A stretch of 64,000 nt of DNA from Mucilaginibacter paludis DSM 18603 (lineage in GTDB: Bacteria > Bacteroidota > Bacteroidia > Sphingobacteriales > Sphingobacteriaceae), in contig NZ_CM001403.1 in assembly GCF_000166195.2 (NCBI RefSeq), positions 4,668,432 to 4,732,431 of the forward strand, read 5' to 3'. Position 1 is the first letter of the stretch, and each line of letters opens with the position of its first letter. Under the pieces are notes generated by a model. The model worked only from the letters and a program-made list of their open reading frames with translations, was not told the DNA's origin and ran no database searches. Below are positions 31,663-42,126 of this stretch, piece by piece. The position numbers were made by a program, and so were the translations under genes.

Positions 31663-34539
31663 TTAAAATTTCAATGACAGGCCAAGGTTATAAGATTTTA
31701 AGGCCGGGTAGCCTGATGTTGTTTCAGGGTCGATATTGTAGTGCTTGCTTAAATATGACCATGTAATAGGGTTAACCGCGCTAACATAGATACGAAGGTT
31801 CTCGGTATGGATTTTTTGAAGCAACGCCGGCGAAAAGGTATAACCTAATTGAGCATTTCTCACACGCAGATAATCGCCGCTAACCATCCAGAAGCTGGAA
31901 TACCTGTAGTTATTGCTGTTGGCCAGGGTAGATAACCTGGGATAAGTAGCAGTTGCCCGTGTATCAATTCCTTGCGTAGGATAATAAGCCCAGGCATTTT
32001 GTGCTATGGCATAAACGTTGGTATTATTAACTAAACCTACGGTTTGGTAATAGGCTGCTGATAGCAAATTTACATTGTTGCCCGATGCTCCCTGAAACTG
32101 TACCGAAAAATCAAAGCCGCTGTAATTTACTTCGGCGTTAAAAGTATAAGTGAGTGTCGGGAATGGAGATTTGCCGATTGCTGTAACGTCGTTTTGATCT
32201 ATTTTTCCGTTCCCGTCAAGATCCTTGTATTTGATATCGCCGGGTTGCACTGCACCAAATGCAGGCACAGGTTGCCCGGACTTGAGCGTGCCATCGCTGT
32301 TAAAGTCGGTTGTGTTATAAAAGCCTGTGGAAACCAGTCCGATAGGGGTGCCGATAGCTAATCCGGTAGTTTTACTGAATGAGTTGACTGTTGGAACTTC
32401 AGATTGGTAGTCCACCGTGTTTTTGGCAAAAGATGCACTACCGCCAAAGTTATAGTTGAATTTACCCGCATGATCGGCATACTGGGCGCTTATTTCAAAA
32501 CCTTTATTGGTTACTTTTCCAATATTGAGGTAAGGCTGCGAGCCGCCAAACGTTGCCAACAGGTCATTGCTCTTGGTAACAATGCCACTGCGCTTATCTA
32601 AAAACACATCGGCTGTTAATGAGAGTTTCTTAATTAACGTTATATCAAAACCCATATCGTATTTCAAGCTTTTTTCGGCAGTGATGTTTGGATTGGCAAT
32701 GTAACTTTGTGCCGTACCGGTGTTGCTTGTTAAGCCGTTATTACCGGTATAGTAAGTGCCGTTTGTTGTAAAGTATTGCTGGTACAGGTATCTGCCGTTG
32801 TTGGTTTGATCGTTCCCGGATAAGCCAATGGAGCCGCGTAATTTAAGAAAGCTGATCACGGAGGAGGATTTGAGGAACGATTCTTCAGATAAAATCCAGC
32901 CTGCGCCAACTGCCGGATAGGCTTTCCACCTGTTACCGGGGGCATAACTATCGGAGCCGCTATAACCTACATTCAAATCCAGTAAGTATTTGGCGAGGTA
33001 GGCATAGTGTACCGCCGAACTTAAGTTCTCGTAATGATAAAAGATATTGTTTCCCGTATTTAAACCAGGGCTGTTGGTAGAATAATCGGTCATGAAATTA
33101 CTGGCCAGGTATTCTACTGCTGCGCTTATCCGGTGGTTGCCGAAGGTACGGTCGTAGCCTGCGGTTAAGGTACCTTGTTTCCAGTCGTATTGATTAACCG
33201 GCGATGATCCATTGGCCACTATGGTTGTCTGTTTATCGGTTGTACTTTGTGTGCCATTGTAGTAGCGCGAGTAAGTAGCCGTATAACTAAACGCGTTGCG
33301 TGTCCAGGTATTTAAAGAGGCAGCCTCTTTTAAATACAGGCCCGGAGTAATAAAGTCCAGTCTTTCTTTAAGCGCGAAGTTTGCCTGCAATGTCCTGTCA
33401 TGTGTGCCAATCCAACCTAATCCATGCAGTGATGCAACCGGGTTATTAGGATATAATGCCGTGCCAGACCAATGGCCGGTAAGGCTGTCTCGAACGGGAT
33501 AAATGTTTGATGGATAGCTGGCTAAATCCTGCCATAGTTGCGGGCCATTGTAGTTAGGGTAATGCCTGTCTTCAATTCTTCCCCCCAAATCAATCCGGGC
33601 CTCAAAAATTTTAAAAAAGTTAAGGTCAAGATTGGTACGGATATTAAATCGTTGTATTTGCGCATTTGATGTAGAGGCCGTATTAGCTATATCATATAGC
33701 CCGCCCTGATTCATATAATCCAGTATCACCGCATATCTTGTTGCCGCGTTTCCACCATTAAAGTTAACGTTGGCATCGGTGTAAGGAGCATTTTTACGGA
33801 GTACCTGATCAAGCCAGTCAACATTTGTGGCAGTACCATTTTTATAAGCTTGTAGTTGCTTGTCGCTGTATTTAGGCGTCCATAAAAATTGATAGCCGTT
33901 TAGGCTATAGTTATCATTACTTATAGCCTGGTTGTACAGCCGTGCATAATCATAAGCGCCAAGCGGTTTGTTAATATTGATGGCTTGCTGCAGGCCGCTA
34001 ACTACGTTTACTTCCACTTTGGATGGGCCGGTTTTCCCTCTTTTAGTTACAACCCATAAAATGCCGTTTGCTCCTTTCATTCCAAAGCTGGCCAGCGCGG
34101 CGGCATCTTTCAAAACTGTGATGCTTTCTATTTCGGCTGGCGACATATACTGAAAGTACGACGAGGTGGTTTGAAAGCCATCTACATAAATAACAAGCGA
34201 ACTATTGTCATAAGTACCTCGCCCGCGAATGTATAAAGAGGCTGCATCATATCCCGGTTCGCCAGATCCCTGTAGTACGGTTAGGCCAGGTAAGCGGCCA
34301 TATAAGGTATTGGTGATATTAGCGGTTGGCGTTTGATATAGTGTTGAGCCGCTAACCGAGGCTTGTGCTTTTACATTTTCCGCGTCCGGAATATTTAACA
34401 AGGTGCCCTTTGCCATGCGTTTCATCGAGTCAACAGGGGTAACGCTTGTGGGAATATTTTTTTGCTGGGCGCTTAACAACTGTGCACTCAATGGCAAAGT
34501 GATAATAGCCCATATCATGAGTTTAATCGTTTTTTTCAT
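31663..34539 (-). CDS. SusC/RagA TonB-linked importer, short N-terminus
   Basis: A 958-residue outer membrane TonB-dependent importer. After the signal peptide (to LLSAQ) there is no STN domain and no clear carboxypeptidase-regulatory-like domain; the plug starts by about residue 65 (NITNTLYGRLPGLTVLQGSG, ESITVLKDAAALASFGMKGA). The barrel ends with YPALKSYNLGLSLKF. Without STN it cannot signal to the anti-sigma factor in the usual way, so regulation probably comes from the other SusC in the operon. Its SusD partner follows directly. Confidence 0.94.
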   Translation of the reverse strand: MKKTIKLMIWAIITLPLSAQLLSAQQKNIPTSVTPVDSMKRMAKGTLLNIPDAENVKAQASVSGSTLYQTPTANITNTLYGRLPGLTVLQGSGEPGYDAASLYIRGRGTYDNSSLVIYVDGFQTTSSYFQYMSPAEIESITVLKDAAALASFGMKGANGILWVVTKRGKTGPSKVEVNVVSGLQQAININKPLGAYDYARLYNQAISNDNYSLNGYQFLWTPKYSDKQLQAYKNGTATNVDWLDQVLRKNAPYTDANVNFNGGNAATRYAVILDYMNQGGLYDIANTASTSNAQIQRFNIRTNLDLNFFKIFEARIDLGGRIEDRHYPNYNGPQLWQDLASYPSNIYPVRDSLTGHWSGTALYPNNPVASLHGLGWIGTHDRTLQANFALKERLDFITPGLYLKEAASLNTWTRNAFSYTATYSRYYNGTQSTTDKQTTIVANGSSPVNQYDWKQGTLTAGYDRTFGNHRISAAVEYLASNFMTDYSTNSPGLNTGNNIFYHYENLSSAVHYAYLAKYLLDLNVGYSGSDSYAPGNRWKAYPAVGAGWILSEESFLKSSSVISFLKLRGSIGLSGNDQTNNGRYLYQQYFTTNGTYYTGNNGLTSNTGTAQSYIANPNITAEKSLKYDMGFDITLIKKLSLTADVFLDKRSGIVTKSNDLLATFGGSQPYLNIGKVTNKGFEISAQYADHAGKFNYNFGGSASFAKNTVDYQSEVPTVNSFSKTTGLAIGTPIGLVSTGFYNTTDFNSDGTLKSGQPVPAFGAVQPGDIKYKDLDGNGKIDQNDVTAIGKSPFPTLTYTFNAEVNYSGFDFSVQFQGASGNNVNLLSAAYYQTVGLVNNTNVYAIAQNAWAYYPTQGIDTRATATYPRLSTLANSNNYRYSSFWMVSGDYLRVRNAQLGYTFSPALLQKIHTENLRIYVSAVNPITWSYLSKHYNIDPETTSGYPALKSYNLGLSLKF

Positions 34540-34577
34540 ATCATCGCGTAATTATTGGTTAATAAAATCAGAAGTAA

Positions 34578-36275
34578 CTAATAGCCTGGGTTTTGAACGA
34601 TAATGCTTTTGTTAACTTCTGTCTGGGGAAATGGGTTAAGGTATTCGCGATCTGCCCAAAACGCCTGATAGAGTACTTTGTCCTGATAATCGGCGTTTCC
34701 GTTGAGGGTGGCCCCGGTGTTGCCATTATAAGTAAACGCGGTGATGGTTCCACCTATCAGCCCGTTGTTGATGTCGGCGAGCTTCCAGTGTTTAATATCA
34801 TGGAGACGATAATTTTCATCAAAAAATTCAACCATCCATTCGCGCTGTATTATTGCCCTTAACAAAGTTTTATCTTTTTGCGTAATTGCAGGCAAGCCTG
34901 CGCGCAGATGTATTTTATTAAGCCTGTCCAGTGCAAGCTGGCTTTGCCCAAGTTCGTTGTAGGCTTCTGCGGCACTTAAGTATGCCGAAGCCAACCTGAA
35001 AATGGGAAACTCAAACCAGCCACGTGTACCTGCTTTGTAATAAAACTTAGTAATACGGGCACATCCCGGATTTTGCCACTGAAACATGCTTTGGTTGCTC
35101 CAGTTGTTGTCGCCTGGGTTGTTCCAGGCATCCATCTGCCATGGCTGAAAACAAGCTTTAAAACGGGGCTCGATAGCATTCATATTGCTCAAATATTCCG
35201 AGAAGGGCTTTACCGTTGTGGTATTGGGCCAAACTTCATCTGTGCCGTCGCTTTTATAATAAAATTTCAGTTGGTTGGTGTTTAACAGGTTGCCGTAAGC
35301 CTGCCAGGTATGCGCATTATAAAAAGTATATATCGATGATGAGTTGTCTGATTTATAAGCCAGTATCACTTCATTATTTCCGGGTAGGGAGGTGGCTTTG
35401 CCATAGTCGTCCAGGGGGTCGCCTGTGTTGATAATGCCTAATCCGCCTTGCCCTTCTGCTTCTGTAATTTCAGCGTCAGCAGCTTTAACTGCAGCGTCCC
35501 ATCGCGATGGGTCGGTACTGCCTAAGCAAACCAGGTTGTTATTGCCGACAAAATTAAGATAGGGAGTGGCAGAGTTAAATAAGGGCCTGGCGGCGTATAA
35601 TAATGCTTTAGCTTTAATTGCCAAAACAGCGCTCTTAGTCATGCGGCCTCTCCATGTAGATGGCCATTGCGAGGGTACTACGGCAGATGCATAATCGCAC
35701 CAGGTAACAATGGAATCCAGCACCTGTTTAAGTGGATGCCGCGGTATGGCCAGGTTATCGGTTGAGGCGAAGCTTTTGCTTACAATAGGTACGCCGCCAT
35801 ACATAATCATCATTTGCACATAGCGGTAGGCTATTAAAGCCTGCATCTCAGCTCTTACAACTGCTTTATCCGCGTCAGACATGTCTTTCACTTTTCCGAT
35901 ATTCTCCTTCACCAGGTAATCCTGCCTTATGGCAGTATAGTTATAATTAAAACCGTCCATGTCTTCATTGCCACTGCTCGCGCTCATGCCGTTCAACACC
36001 ATGGCGTTAGCTATTGTCCATGCAAAACCGTAATTCATTGCACCGGAAAGATTGTCCTGGAGCATGGAGTTCCAGTAACCCTGGTAAGGAATTCCCTGGG
36101 ATAGGCTTTGCTGATAAGCTGAGGTAATTGCAGCCTGGGCATTTATGGAGGTTGAGAAAACGGTATCTACAGTAGTTGAGTTAGAAATGGGCATCTGTAA
36201 AAATTGCTTCTGACAGGATGCTAAGCTAATTATGACTGCAATAGCAGCTAATAATGTTATATTTTTCATATTCAT
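34578..36275 (-). CDS. RagB/SusD family substrate-binding lipoprotein
   Basis: A 565-residue SusD homologue and partner of the upstream STN-type SusC. The lipobox is SLASC. SusD blocks include MQALIAYRYVQMMIMYGGVP, KSAVLAIKAKALLYAARPLF, AYLSAAEAYNELGQSQLALD and REWMVEFFDENYRLHDIKHW with the terminal NPFPQTEV. I chose ATG 36275 (MNMKN), 13 nt after the SusC stop; the longer frame overlaps SusC and adds residues before the signal peptide. Confidence 0.93.
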   Translation of the reverse strand: MNMKNITLLAAIAVIISLASCQKQFLQMPISNSTTVDTVFSTSINAQAAITSAYQQSLSQGIPYQGYWNSMLQDNLSGAMNYGFAWTIANAMVLNGMSASSGNEDMDGFNYNYTAIRQDYLVKENIGKVKDMSDADKAVVRAEMQALIAYRYVQMMIMYGGVPIVSKSFASTDNLAIPRHPLKQVLDSIVTWCDYASAVVPSQWPSTWRGRMTKSAVLAIKAKALLYAARPLFNSATPYLNFVGNNNLVCLGSTDPSRWDAAVKAADAEITEAEGQGGLGIINTGDPLDDYGKATSLPGNNEVILAYKSDNSSSIYTFYNAHTWQAYGNLLNTNQLKFYYKSDGTDEVWPNTTTVKPFSEYLSNMNAIEPRFKACFQPWQMDAWNNPGDNNWSNQSMFQWQNPGCARITKFYYKAGTRGWFEFPIFRLASAYLSAAEAYNELGQSQLALDRLNKIHLRAGLPAITQKDKTLLRAIIQREWMVEFFDENYRLHDIKHWKLADINNGLIGGTITAFTYNGNTGATLNGNADYQDKVLYQAFWADREYLNPFPQTEVNKSIIVQNPGY

Positions 36276-36288
36276 AAAAAGTTTACGG

Positions 36289-39200
36289 TTAAAGTTGGAT
36301 GCTTGCACCAATGTTATAAACCCTGGTTAGCGGATACAGGTAACCCATGTTGTTTTTTCCGGCATCGGCTTGCTCCGGATCTATCCCTTTGATAAGGGCA
36401 GAACCCCAGGTAATCAGGTTGTTGCCATTAAGGTACAACCGCATGCTTTTAATTTTCGCTTTTTTTAGAAAACCCATGTTGCTTGGAAAAGTATAACCCA
36501 CTTCCAGGTTTTTTAACCGGGTGAAATCATTCGATTTTAGCCAGAAATCGCTGAGCACCGCATTATTGGGCCCGCCCCCGCTAAAGGAGATCTCCGGATA
36601 AGTAATCTTTTCGCCGGCTGCATATTTTGCAGCTGTCCAATGCCCGTCATAAGTTGATTGTAAAACCTCGCCTACATTTTTTGCAAAAGGGCTGCTCAAG
36701 ATGTAGCCAGATTGTGGAAACGAGCCTTTAGCAGTGCCTATAAACAATGCCGATACATCAAATCCCTTATAAGAAAAACCCACAGTCCAGTTATAGGCAA
36801 CTTCGGGTACATTAGGGTAACCAATTGGTACCATATCTTTCTGATCGATCACCCCGTCGCCGTTTACGTCAACATATTTCAAATCGCCAAGCCTTGCATT
36901 GTTGCCGTATGTATTATAAGGCCGGTTATTGAGCTCCTGCTGCGTGTTGTAAAAACCATCGGTAAGTAAGCCCTTATATTGCCCTATGGGATAGCCTGTA
37001 TCATTCATCCAGGGGTAAGGATAATTGGCTTCGGCTTTGTACTCAATTTTATTAACCGCGTACGAAAAATTCCCTTTTACATAATAGTTAAGCTTACCTA
37101 TTTTATCGGCCCAGCCGCCCTCAAGCTCAAAACCGTGATTAGTTACCCGGCCAACATTAGCAGGAGGTACATTGGCAGATGCCACGCCATAAGTGCCTGG
37201 AATAATGCCCAGGGTAACCAAAATGTTATTCCGGTTTTCCCAGAATAATGACGAGGTTACAGATAAACGGCTTTTGAAGAATTGTAAATCGGCAGAAATG
37301 TTGGTTTTCCTGGCCCGTTCCCAGGTTACCAGTGGGTTACCCAGCGCTGTTTCCTGTGCGGGCGAGTAATAGGGGTTTGCGCTCGATCCGTCGGCGCTGC
37401 CGAAGTAGTAACCATAACCGGTGTATCCCCAGGTATTAGGGAGATAAAGGTAACGGCGGTTATTCAACTGATCATTCCCCACCTCACCATATGATCCTCT
37501 GAACTTAACCAGGCTAACCCAGTCGTTCTTCGGAAAATAGGGCTCGTTGGAAATAATCCAGCCTGCTGAAACCGCCGGAAAAAGGCCAAATCTATGCCCG
37601 GGCGCAAATTGCTCTGTGCCGTTGTAGGCCAGGTTGCCTTCCAAAAGATAGCGCTCATTGTAATTATAAGTTACACGGCCAACAAGGCCCATCAAACCTG
37701 ACGGCGCATTGTACGACATGTTATTAGATGTATAACGCTGCGCGTTACCTAACAATAGGGCGCCAACGCTGTGCCCATTAAAGTTATGGTTGTAATTTAT
37801 ACTTGCCTCAGCGTAAACCTTGCGCCACGAGCTATTGCCAACATTGTCTGCTGTGTAAGCGGGGTTAACCTGGCCACCTATAAATATAATGTTGGCGGGG
37901 TTTGATGGATCGCGCATGGCGCTGTATTGCGGTATGCTGTTGATTTGGGCAAACCCCTTGTTGTAGCTGTCGTCATAAGAAATAGTTGCATGCGCTTCCA
38001 AACCATCGGTAATGTAATTCATGGTGTGTTTGAGCGTTAAGTTGCTGGTTAAATTGGTGCCGTACACGGTTATGGTGCCGGCCGTAAGCAACTGTGCAAG
38101 GGGGGTATAACCGCCTCCTCCTTTTGAGCCCAGCGGGTTGGTGGCATCGCCGGGGAGGCCAACAAAGCCAGTTACCAGGTGCCCGTTAACTATGCCCGGG
38201 CCGCTGAAAGGGCTGCTTTCGAGAATGCTTTGAATGATATTTTGATACCGGTTACCGAAGTCGCTTGCGCTGTTGTTGGCGCCCGGAACCTGGTTTATTG
38301 ATGATTGAGCCGCAATATTGAACGATAACTGGAAGTTTTTAACAACGTTGATATCAAAATTTGACCGGAAATTATAACGGGTATACTGCGGGTTTACGTT
38401 AGCGCCCCCGTATGATGAGTTTGACAGAATGCCATTTTGCTGAAAATAGCCCAGCGAGTTAAAATATTTTACCTTATCGGTGCCGCCGGAGATATTTAAA
38501 TTGTATTGTTGCTGGCGGCCCAATCCATCAAACTGATCATGATAATAGTTATGGCTGGTATAATACAAAGCAGGGCTGTTTAAAAGTGCTGTTTTCTGTG
38601 TCGACGAAAGGGAGCCCATCGCGTTCACCTCGGCAGGCGTATAATCGCGGTTATTCTGGAACTTCCATATTTCATCATTGCTAAAAAGCAGCTGGTCAAA
38701 ACTATGGTCGCCGAATGCCTGGGCATTTCTAACCGCTTCGTTGCGCAGTTCAGCAAATTGCGCAGAGTTTGCAGTTTGAAAAAGCGACGCGGCTTTTGTA
38801 AAGCCCTGGTTTGCGGTAAAGCTCAGTTGTAAGCCGTTTGTTTTCCCGCGTTTAGTGGTAACAATGATAACGCCGTTTGCACCCCTGATACCATAAACGG
38901 CCGTTGCGGAGGCGTCTTTAAGAACGCTGATGTTTTCTATCTCGTAAGCGTCCATAGCGTTAAGCACGGTGTATGGCTGTTCGGAAGGTTGCTGGATACC
39001 ATCAATAACAATAAGAGGATCCGAGCCGTTTAAGGTAGCAATACCACGAATGCGTATCGTTGCTGCATTCTGGCCGGGTTCGCCGCTTGATTGTACTGCA
39101 CTGATGCCTGAAGTGCGTCCAACCAGCATATTGGTAACATTGGATAGGGGAGCTTGGGTTAGATCTTTACCAGAAATAACGCCGATTGCACCTGTAATGG

Positions 39201-39873
39201 TGGCTTGTTTCTGTTTACCGTATCCTACAACCACAACTTCATTTAAAGCGCTCAAGCTTGGTTTGAGCTGTACATTGAGCGTGGCATTTGCACCGGCCTC
39301 AACTTCCAGCTGCTTAAAACCTACAAATGAAAAAACCAGAATGGCTTTCTCGTTCAATACCTTGATTTTGTAGTTTCCGTCCCTATCGGTTATGGCTGTA
39401 TTGCTGGTGTTTTTTTCCTTAACCGTAACGCCCGGCAAGGGTTGTCCCTGCTCGTCAACAACCTTTCCGGTAATAACTTTTGCCGCATACACGGTAACGG
39501 GGCTTTCCAAAACCTTATCCTTTACAATTACTACCTTATCATATACCAGGTAGGTAATTGGCTGATCGGCAAATATTTGCTTCAAGGCTTCTTCCAGGGG
39601 TTTATTAACAAGGTTAACATTTACCCTGCCCGACCTTTTTAAAAGCTCGCGGGTGTACAAAAACTTATACTCGGTTTGCTTTGTAATTTCCTTAAAAAGC
39701 GACTGTAGGGAAGCGTTGCTTTCTTTTAAATTAACTTTTTGAGCATAAATTTTTGCAGAAGCATTGAGACAAAGCGTTATACAAAATATAACAGTAAGCT
39801 TCATGATGATTATTTTTTTTAGAATATGACCATGCCGAGAAACCATGCGGCAGCATTTCGGAATAATTTCCAT
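36289..39873 (-). CDS. SusC/RagA TonB-linked importer with STN signalling domain
   Basis: A TonB-dependent transporter of about 1194 residues. After the signal peptide region (KLTVIFCITLCLNASAKIYA) comes an STN/FecA-like domain (ESNASLQSLFKEITKQTEYK and PLEEALKQIFADQPI) that in related systems contacts FecR. Then follow a carboxypeptidase-regulatory-like domain (VITGKVVDEQGQPLPGVTV), the plug (VVVVGYGKQKQATITGAI, VLKDASATAVYGIRGANGV) and the barrel ending RVYNIGASIQL. I take ATG 39873 (MEIIPKCC) as start; ATG 39804 (MKLTV) would give a cleaner signal peptide and is equally possible. It lies downstream of fecR with a gap of about 220 nt. Confidence 0.94.
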   Translation of the reverse strand: MEIIPKCCRMVSRHGHILKKIIIMKLTVIFCITLCLNASAKIYAQKVNLKESNASLQSLFKEITKQTEYKFLYTRELLKRSGRVNVNLVNKPLEEALKQIFADQPITYLVYDKVVIVKDKVLESPVTVYAAKVITGKVVDEQGQPLPGVTVKEKNTSNTAITDRDGNYKIKVLNEKAILVFSFVGFKQLEVEAGANATLNVQLKPSLSALNEVVVVGYGKQKQATITGAIGVISGKDLTQAPLSNVTNMLVGRTSGISAVQSSGEPGQNAATIRIRGIATLNGSDPLIVIDGIQQPSEQPYTVLNAMDAYEIENISVLKDASATAVYGIRGANGVIIVTTKRGKTNGLQLSFTANQGFTKAASLFQTANSAQFAELRNEAVRNAQAFGDHSFDQLLFSNDEIWKFQNNRDYTPAEVNAMGSLSSTQKTALLNSPALYYTSHNYYHDQFDGLGRQQQYNLNISGGTDKVKYFNSLGYFQQNGILSNSSYGGANVNPQYTRYNFRSNFDINVVKNFQLSFNIAAQSSINQVPGANNSASDFGNRYQNIIQSILESSPFSGPGIVNGHLVTGFVGLPGDATNPLGSKGGGGYTPLAQLLTAGTITVYGTNLTSNLTLKHTMNYITDGLEAHATISYDDSYNKGFAQINSIPQYSAMRDPSNPANIIFIGGQVNPAYTADNVGNSSWRKVYAEASINYNHNFNGHSVGALLLGNAQRYTSNNMSYNAPSGLMGLVGRVTYNYNERYLLEGNLAYNGTEQFAPGHRFGLFPAVSAGWIISNEPYFPKNDWVSLVKFRGSYGEVGNDQLNNRRYLYLPNTWGYTGYGYYFGSADGSSANPYYSPAQETALGNPLVTWERARKTNISADLQFFKSRLSVTSSLFWENRNNILVTLGIIPGTYGVASANVPPANVGRVTNHGFELEGGWADKIGKLNYYVKGNFSYAVNKIEYKAEANYPYPWMNDTGYPIGQYKGLLTDGFYNTQQELNNRPYNTYGNNARLGDLKYVDVNGDGVIDQKDMVPIGYPNVPEVAYNWTVGFSYKGFDVSALFIGTAKGSFPQSGYILSSPFAKNVGEVLQSTYDGHWTAAKYAAGEKITYPEISFSGGGPNNAVLSDFWLKSNDFTRLKNLEVGYTFPSNMGFLKKAKIKSMRLYLNGNNLITWGSALIKGIDPEQADAGKNNMGYLYPLTRVYNIGASIQL

Positions 39874-40094
39874 AAATTTGAATAATTTGGGCGTTAATAA
39901 TATGGTATACGTCAATTCGATATTTGAATAGCCCGAACATTGACCGGAGGTGCTTCCAACACTTTCGGTTTTTTTTGGCCATCAAATTAATTGGCTGAAA
40001 AGGTGATCAGCCGTAGGGTTTATAAATTTCTCTTCATACTTTAAGTTTTGGGTTTACGTTTCGGGTTAGTTAATTTTTAGTGAGTGATCGGCAT

Positions 40095-41276
40095 TTAGTT
40101 AACAACTACAGTTTTTCCTTGAATATCAAATTTGATGCGTCCGGTCAATTCCATCATTTTCAAAACGTCGGATAGTTTTGACCGGGCGGTGAGGTCTACA
40201 AAAAAGTGATCGCTGGTTTTATTGTGATAAACCACATCAATATCATACCACCTTGATAATTGGCGCATTACAAAGCTGATGTCAACATCTTCAAAATGCA
40301 GCATTCCGTTTTTCCAGGCCAGGGCGCTTTCCATATCAGCATCAGGTATAACTTTTATTTGTCCGTTTTTATTCAACTCCGATTGCTGACCCGGTTTAAG
40401 CAGGCAGTGCGAGCTTCCGGCAGTAAACTGAACGGCGCCTTCAAGCAAAGTTGTTTTAATGGTTGCTTCATCGGCGTAAGCATTTACATTAAAGTGAGTG
40501 CCTAACACCCGGATCTCCGAGTTATTAACCTTTACAATAAATGGCTTTTCTTTATTTTTAGCTACTTCAAAATAAGCCTCACCGGTAATCTCAACCACCC
40601 GTTCTTTGCCGTTAAAAGATGTTGGAAAGCGGATGCTCGATGCTGCATTTAACCAGGCCTGGCTACCATCGGGCAGTGCCACCTGGTAACGGCCGCCGCG
40701 AGGGGTGGCAATTGTGTTAAATACCAGTTCGTGCTGGTTCTGTGTGGCTGGATTATATACTAATGCGCCGTTTTTAGATTTGATGACCACGCTACTGCCC
40801 TGGCTGGCAATTACCCCGTTTCTGGCCGAATCAAGAATGATTTTTTTTCCGTTGGAGAGGGTGAGTATCGCCTTATCGCAACCTGGTTTTATATCATTTT
40901 TAAAAACATGAGTGGCCAAAGCACTATACTTTGGGGAAGTGTTTTTTTTACCGTTCAAAAATCCAAAGTAGACAGCTAAAAACAGACCCGCAAATGTACT
41001 GGCAACGGCCAGGCGCTTAGCCCACAGGTGTTTAATCTTGGGTTTATCCGGGGCCTGAATACCGGCCTTGCTGTAAATTTCGGCCAGTATTTGATCCGGA
41101 AAATCTACATCTACCTCTTTGGGATCATGAATGTGACTGTTAAACTCAAGATTCAATATTTGCAGCAGTTCTTTCTGATCGGTATTTTCAATGTAATCCA
41201 ATAACCACCGCTTATCGTCTATTGATAACTCGCGCTTATTAAGCAATTGCAAAAGCTTTTTGTCTGTGTCTTTCAT
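40095..41276 (-). CDS. FecR-family anti-sigma factor
   Basis: A single-pass inner membrane regulator of 393 residues that holds the ECF sigma factor inactive until the STN domain of its SusC partner signals. A cytoplasmic N-terminal part (about 1-80) is followed by one membrane helix (about 84-105, RLAVASTFAGLFLAVYFGFL), the FecR domain (NTIATPRGGRYQVALPDGSQ, ITGEAYFEVAKNKEKPFIVK, RVLGTHFNVNAY) and a C-terminal DUF4974 (FEDVDISFVMRQLSRWYDID). The start is ATG 41276; the frame upstream begins with TTG only. Confidence 0.93.
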   Translation of the reverse strand: MKDTDKKLLQLLNKRELSIDDKRWLLDYIENTDQKELLQILNLEFNSHIHDPKEVDVDFPDQILAEIYSKAGIQAPDKPKIKHLWAKRLAVASTFAGLFLAVYFGFLNGKKNTSPKYSALATHVFKNDIKPGCDKAILTLSNGKKIILDSARNGVIASQGSSVVIKSKNGALVYNPATQNQHELVFNTIATPRGGRYQVALPDGSQAWLNAASSIRFPTSFNGKERVVEITGEAYFEVAKNKEKPFIVKVNNSEIRVLGTHFNVNAYADEATIKTTLLEGAVQFTAGSSHCLLKPGQQSELNKNGQIKVIPDADMESALAWKNGMLHFEDVDISFVMRQLSRWYDIDVVYHNKTSDHFFVDLTARSKLSDVLKMMELTGRIKFDIQGKTVVVN

Positions 41277-41526
41277 CAATAATAACAAATAAGTATTTTA
41301 ATTACGGGTAATAGATTATAATCAAAAAAACGTTAGGCAGTGTGCATTGCCGCGTTAATTGAATAGCAAAGACCGATAAATCAGCATTGCTTATATACTA
41401 AATACTCAAAAAATGTAAAAAGAGGGGGTAGCGAACGGAAATATTTAAAAATTATTTTCGGCAGGTTTTGACGCCTGTATTGGAGCATATTTACCGGGGT
41501 TTAAAAAAGGCCCTGTGCGATAGCGG

Positions 41527-42123
41527 TTAATGGAGAGTTTTTAAAATAAAAAACACAAAAATATACAGTATACAGTCGATGGGGTGTCTTTCAACATACT
41601 CTTTAATGTTTTTAACTGCAGCAGCCAAGTATTCTTTAACGGTGTATTTCGAAATGTTAAGCTCTGTAGCTGCTTCTTCGCATGTTTTACCATGCAATTT
41701 ACACAGTTCAAAAACTCGTTTTTTTTGAGGTGAAAGGCTTAAAAAGGCTTCATCAAGCAACTTTAATTTTGCCTCTTTTAAATAAGCATAATCTTGATCT
41801 GCACACAGCTCCTCATCTTCAAGCTGTTTAAACATTAATGACTCTTTGAGTGTTTTTTTTATCCGGTTAATGGACTTATTGTAGCTCACGCCAAACAGCC
41901 AGCCCGATACCGGTTTTGATGGGTCAAGCGTCATCCGTTTCTCCCATAACGAAACAAATACATCCTGCATCACATTTTTTGCTTCATCAGGCTCCTTTAA
42001 AAGTTTGAAAATGTTTTTATAAATACCCGACCGGTATTTTAAATACAATTGTTCAAACGCTTTTACGTTATCGTTTTGTAACGCAATTACCAGCTCGTTA
42101 TCATTAAAGTATATTGTGCGCAT
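41527..42123 (-). CDS. ECF RNA polymerase sigma factor with hydrophobic C-terminal tail
   Basis: A sigma-70 family ECF factor of 198 residues. Region 2 is seen in AFEQLYLKYRSGIYKNIFKL and KNVMQDVFVSLWEKR; region 4 in LSPQKKRVFELCKLHGKTCE and ISKYTVKEYLAAAVKNIKEY. The last 17 residues (IDCILYIFVFFILKTLH) are almost entirely hydrophobic. It is the first gene of the locus, about 250 nt upstream of fecR, and presumably directs transcription of the SusC/D genes. I use ATG 42123; GTG 42126 is in frame directly before it. Confidence 0.93.
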   Translation of the reverse strand: MRTIYFNDNELVIALQNDNVKAFEQLYLKYRSGIYKNIFKLLKEPDEAKNVMQDVFVSLWEKRMTLDPSKPVSGWLFGVSYNKSINRIKKTLKESLMFKQLEDEELCADQDYAYLKEAKLKLLDEAFLSLSPQKKRVFELCKLHGKTCEEAATELNISKYTVKEYLAAAVKNIKEYVERHPIDCILYIFVFFILKTLH

Positions 42124-42126
42124 CAC

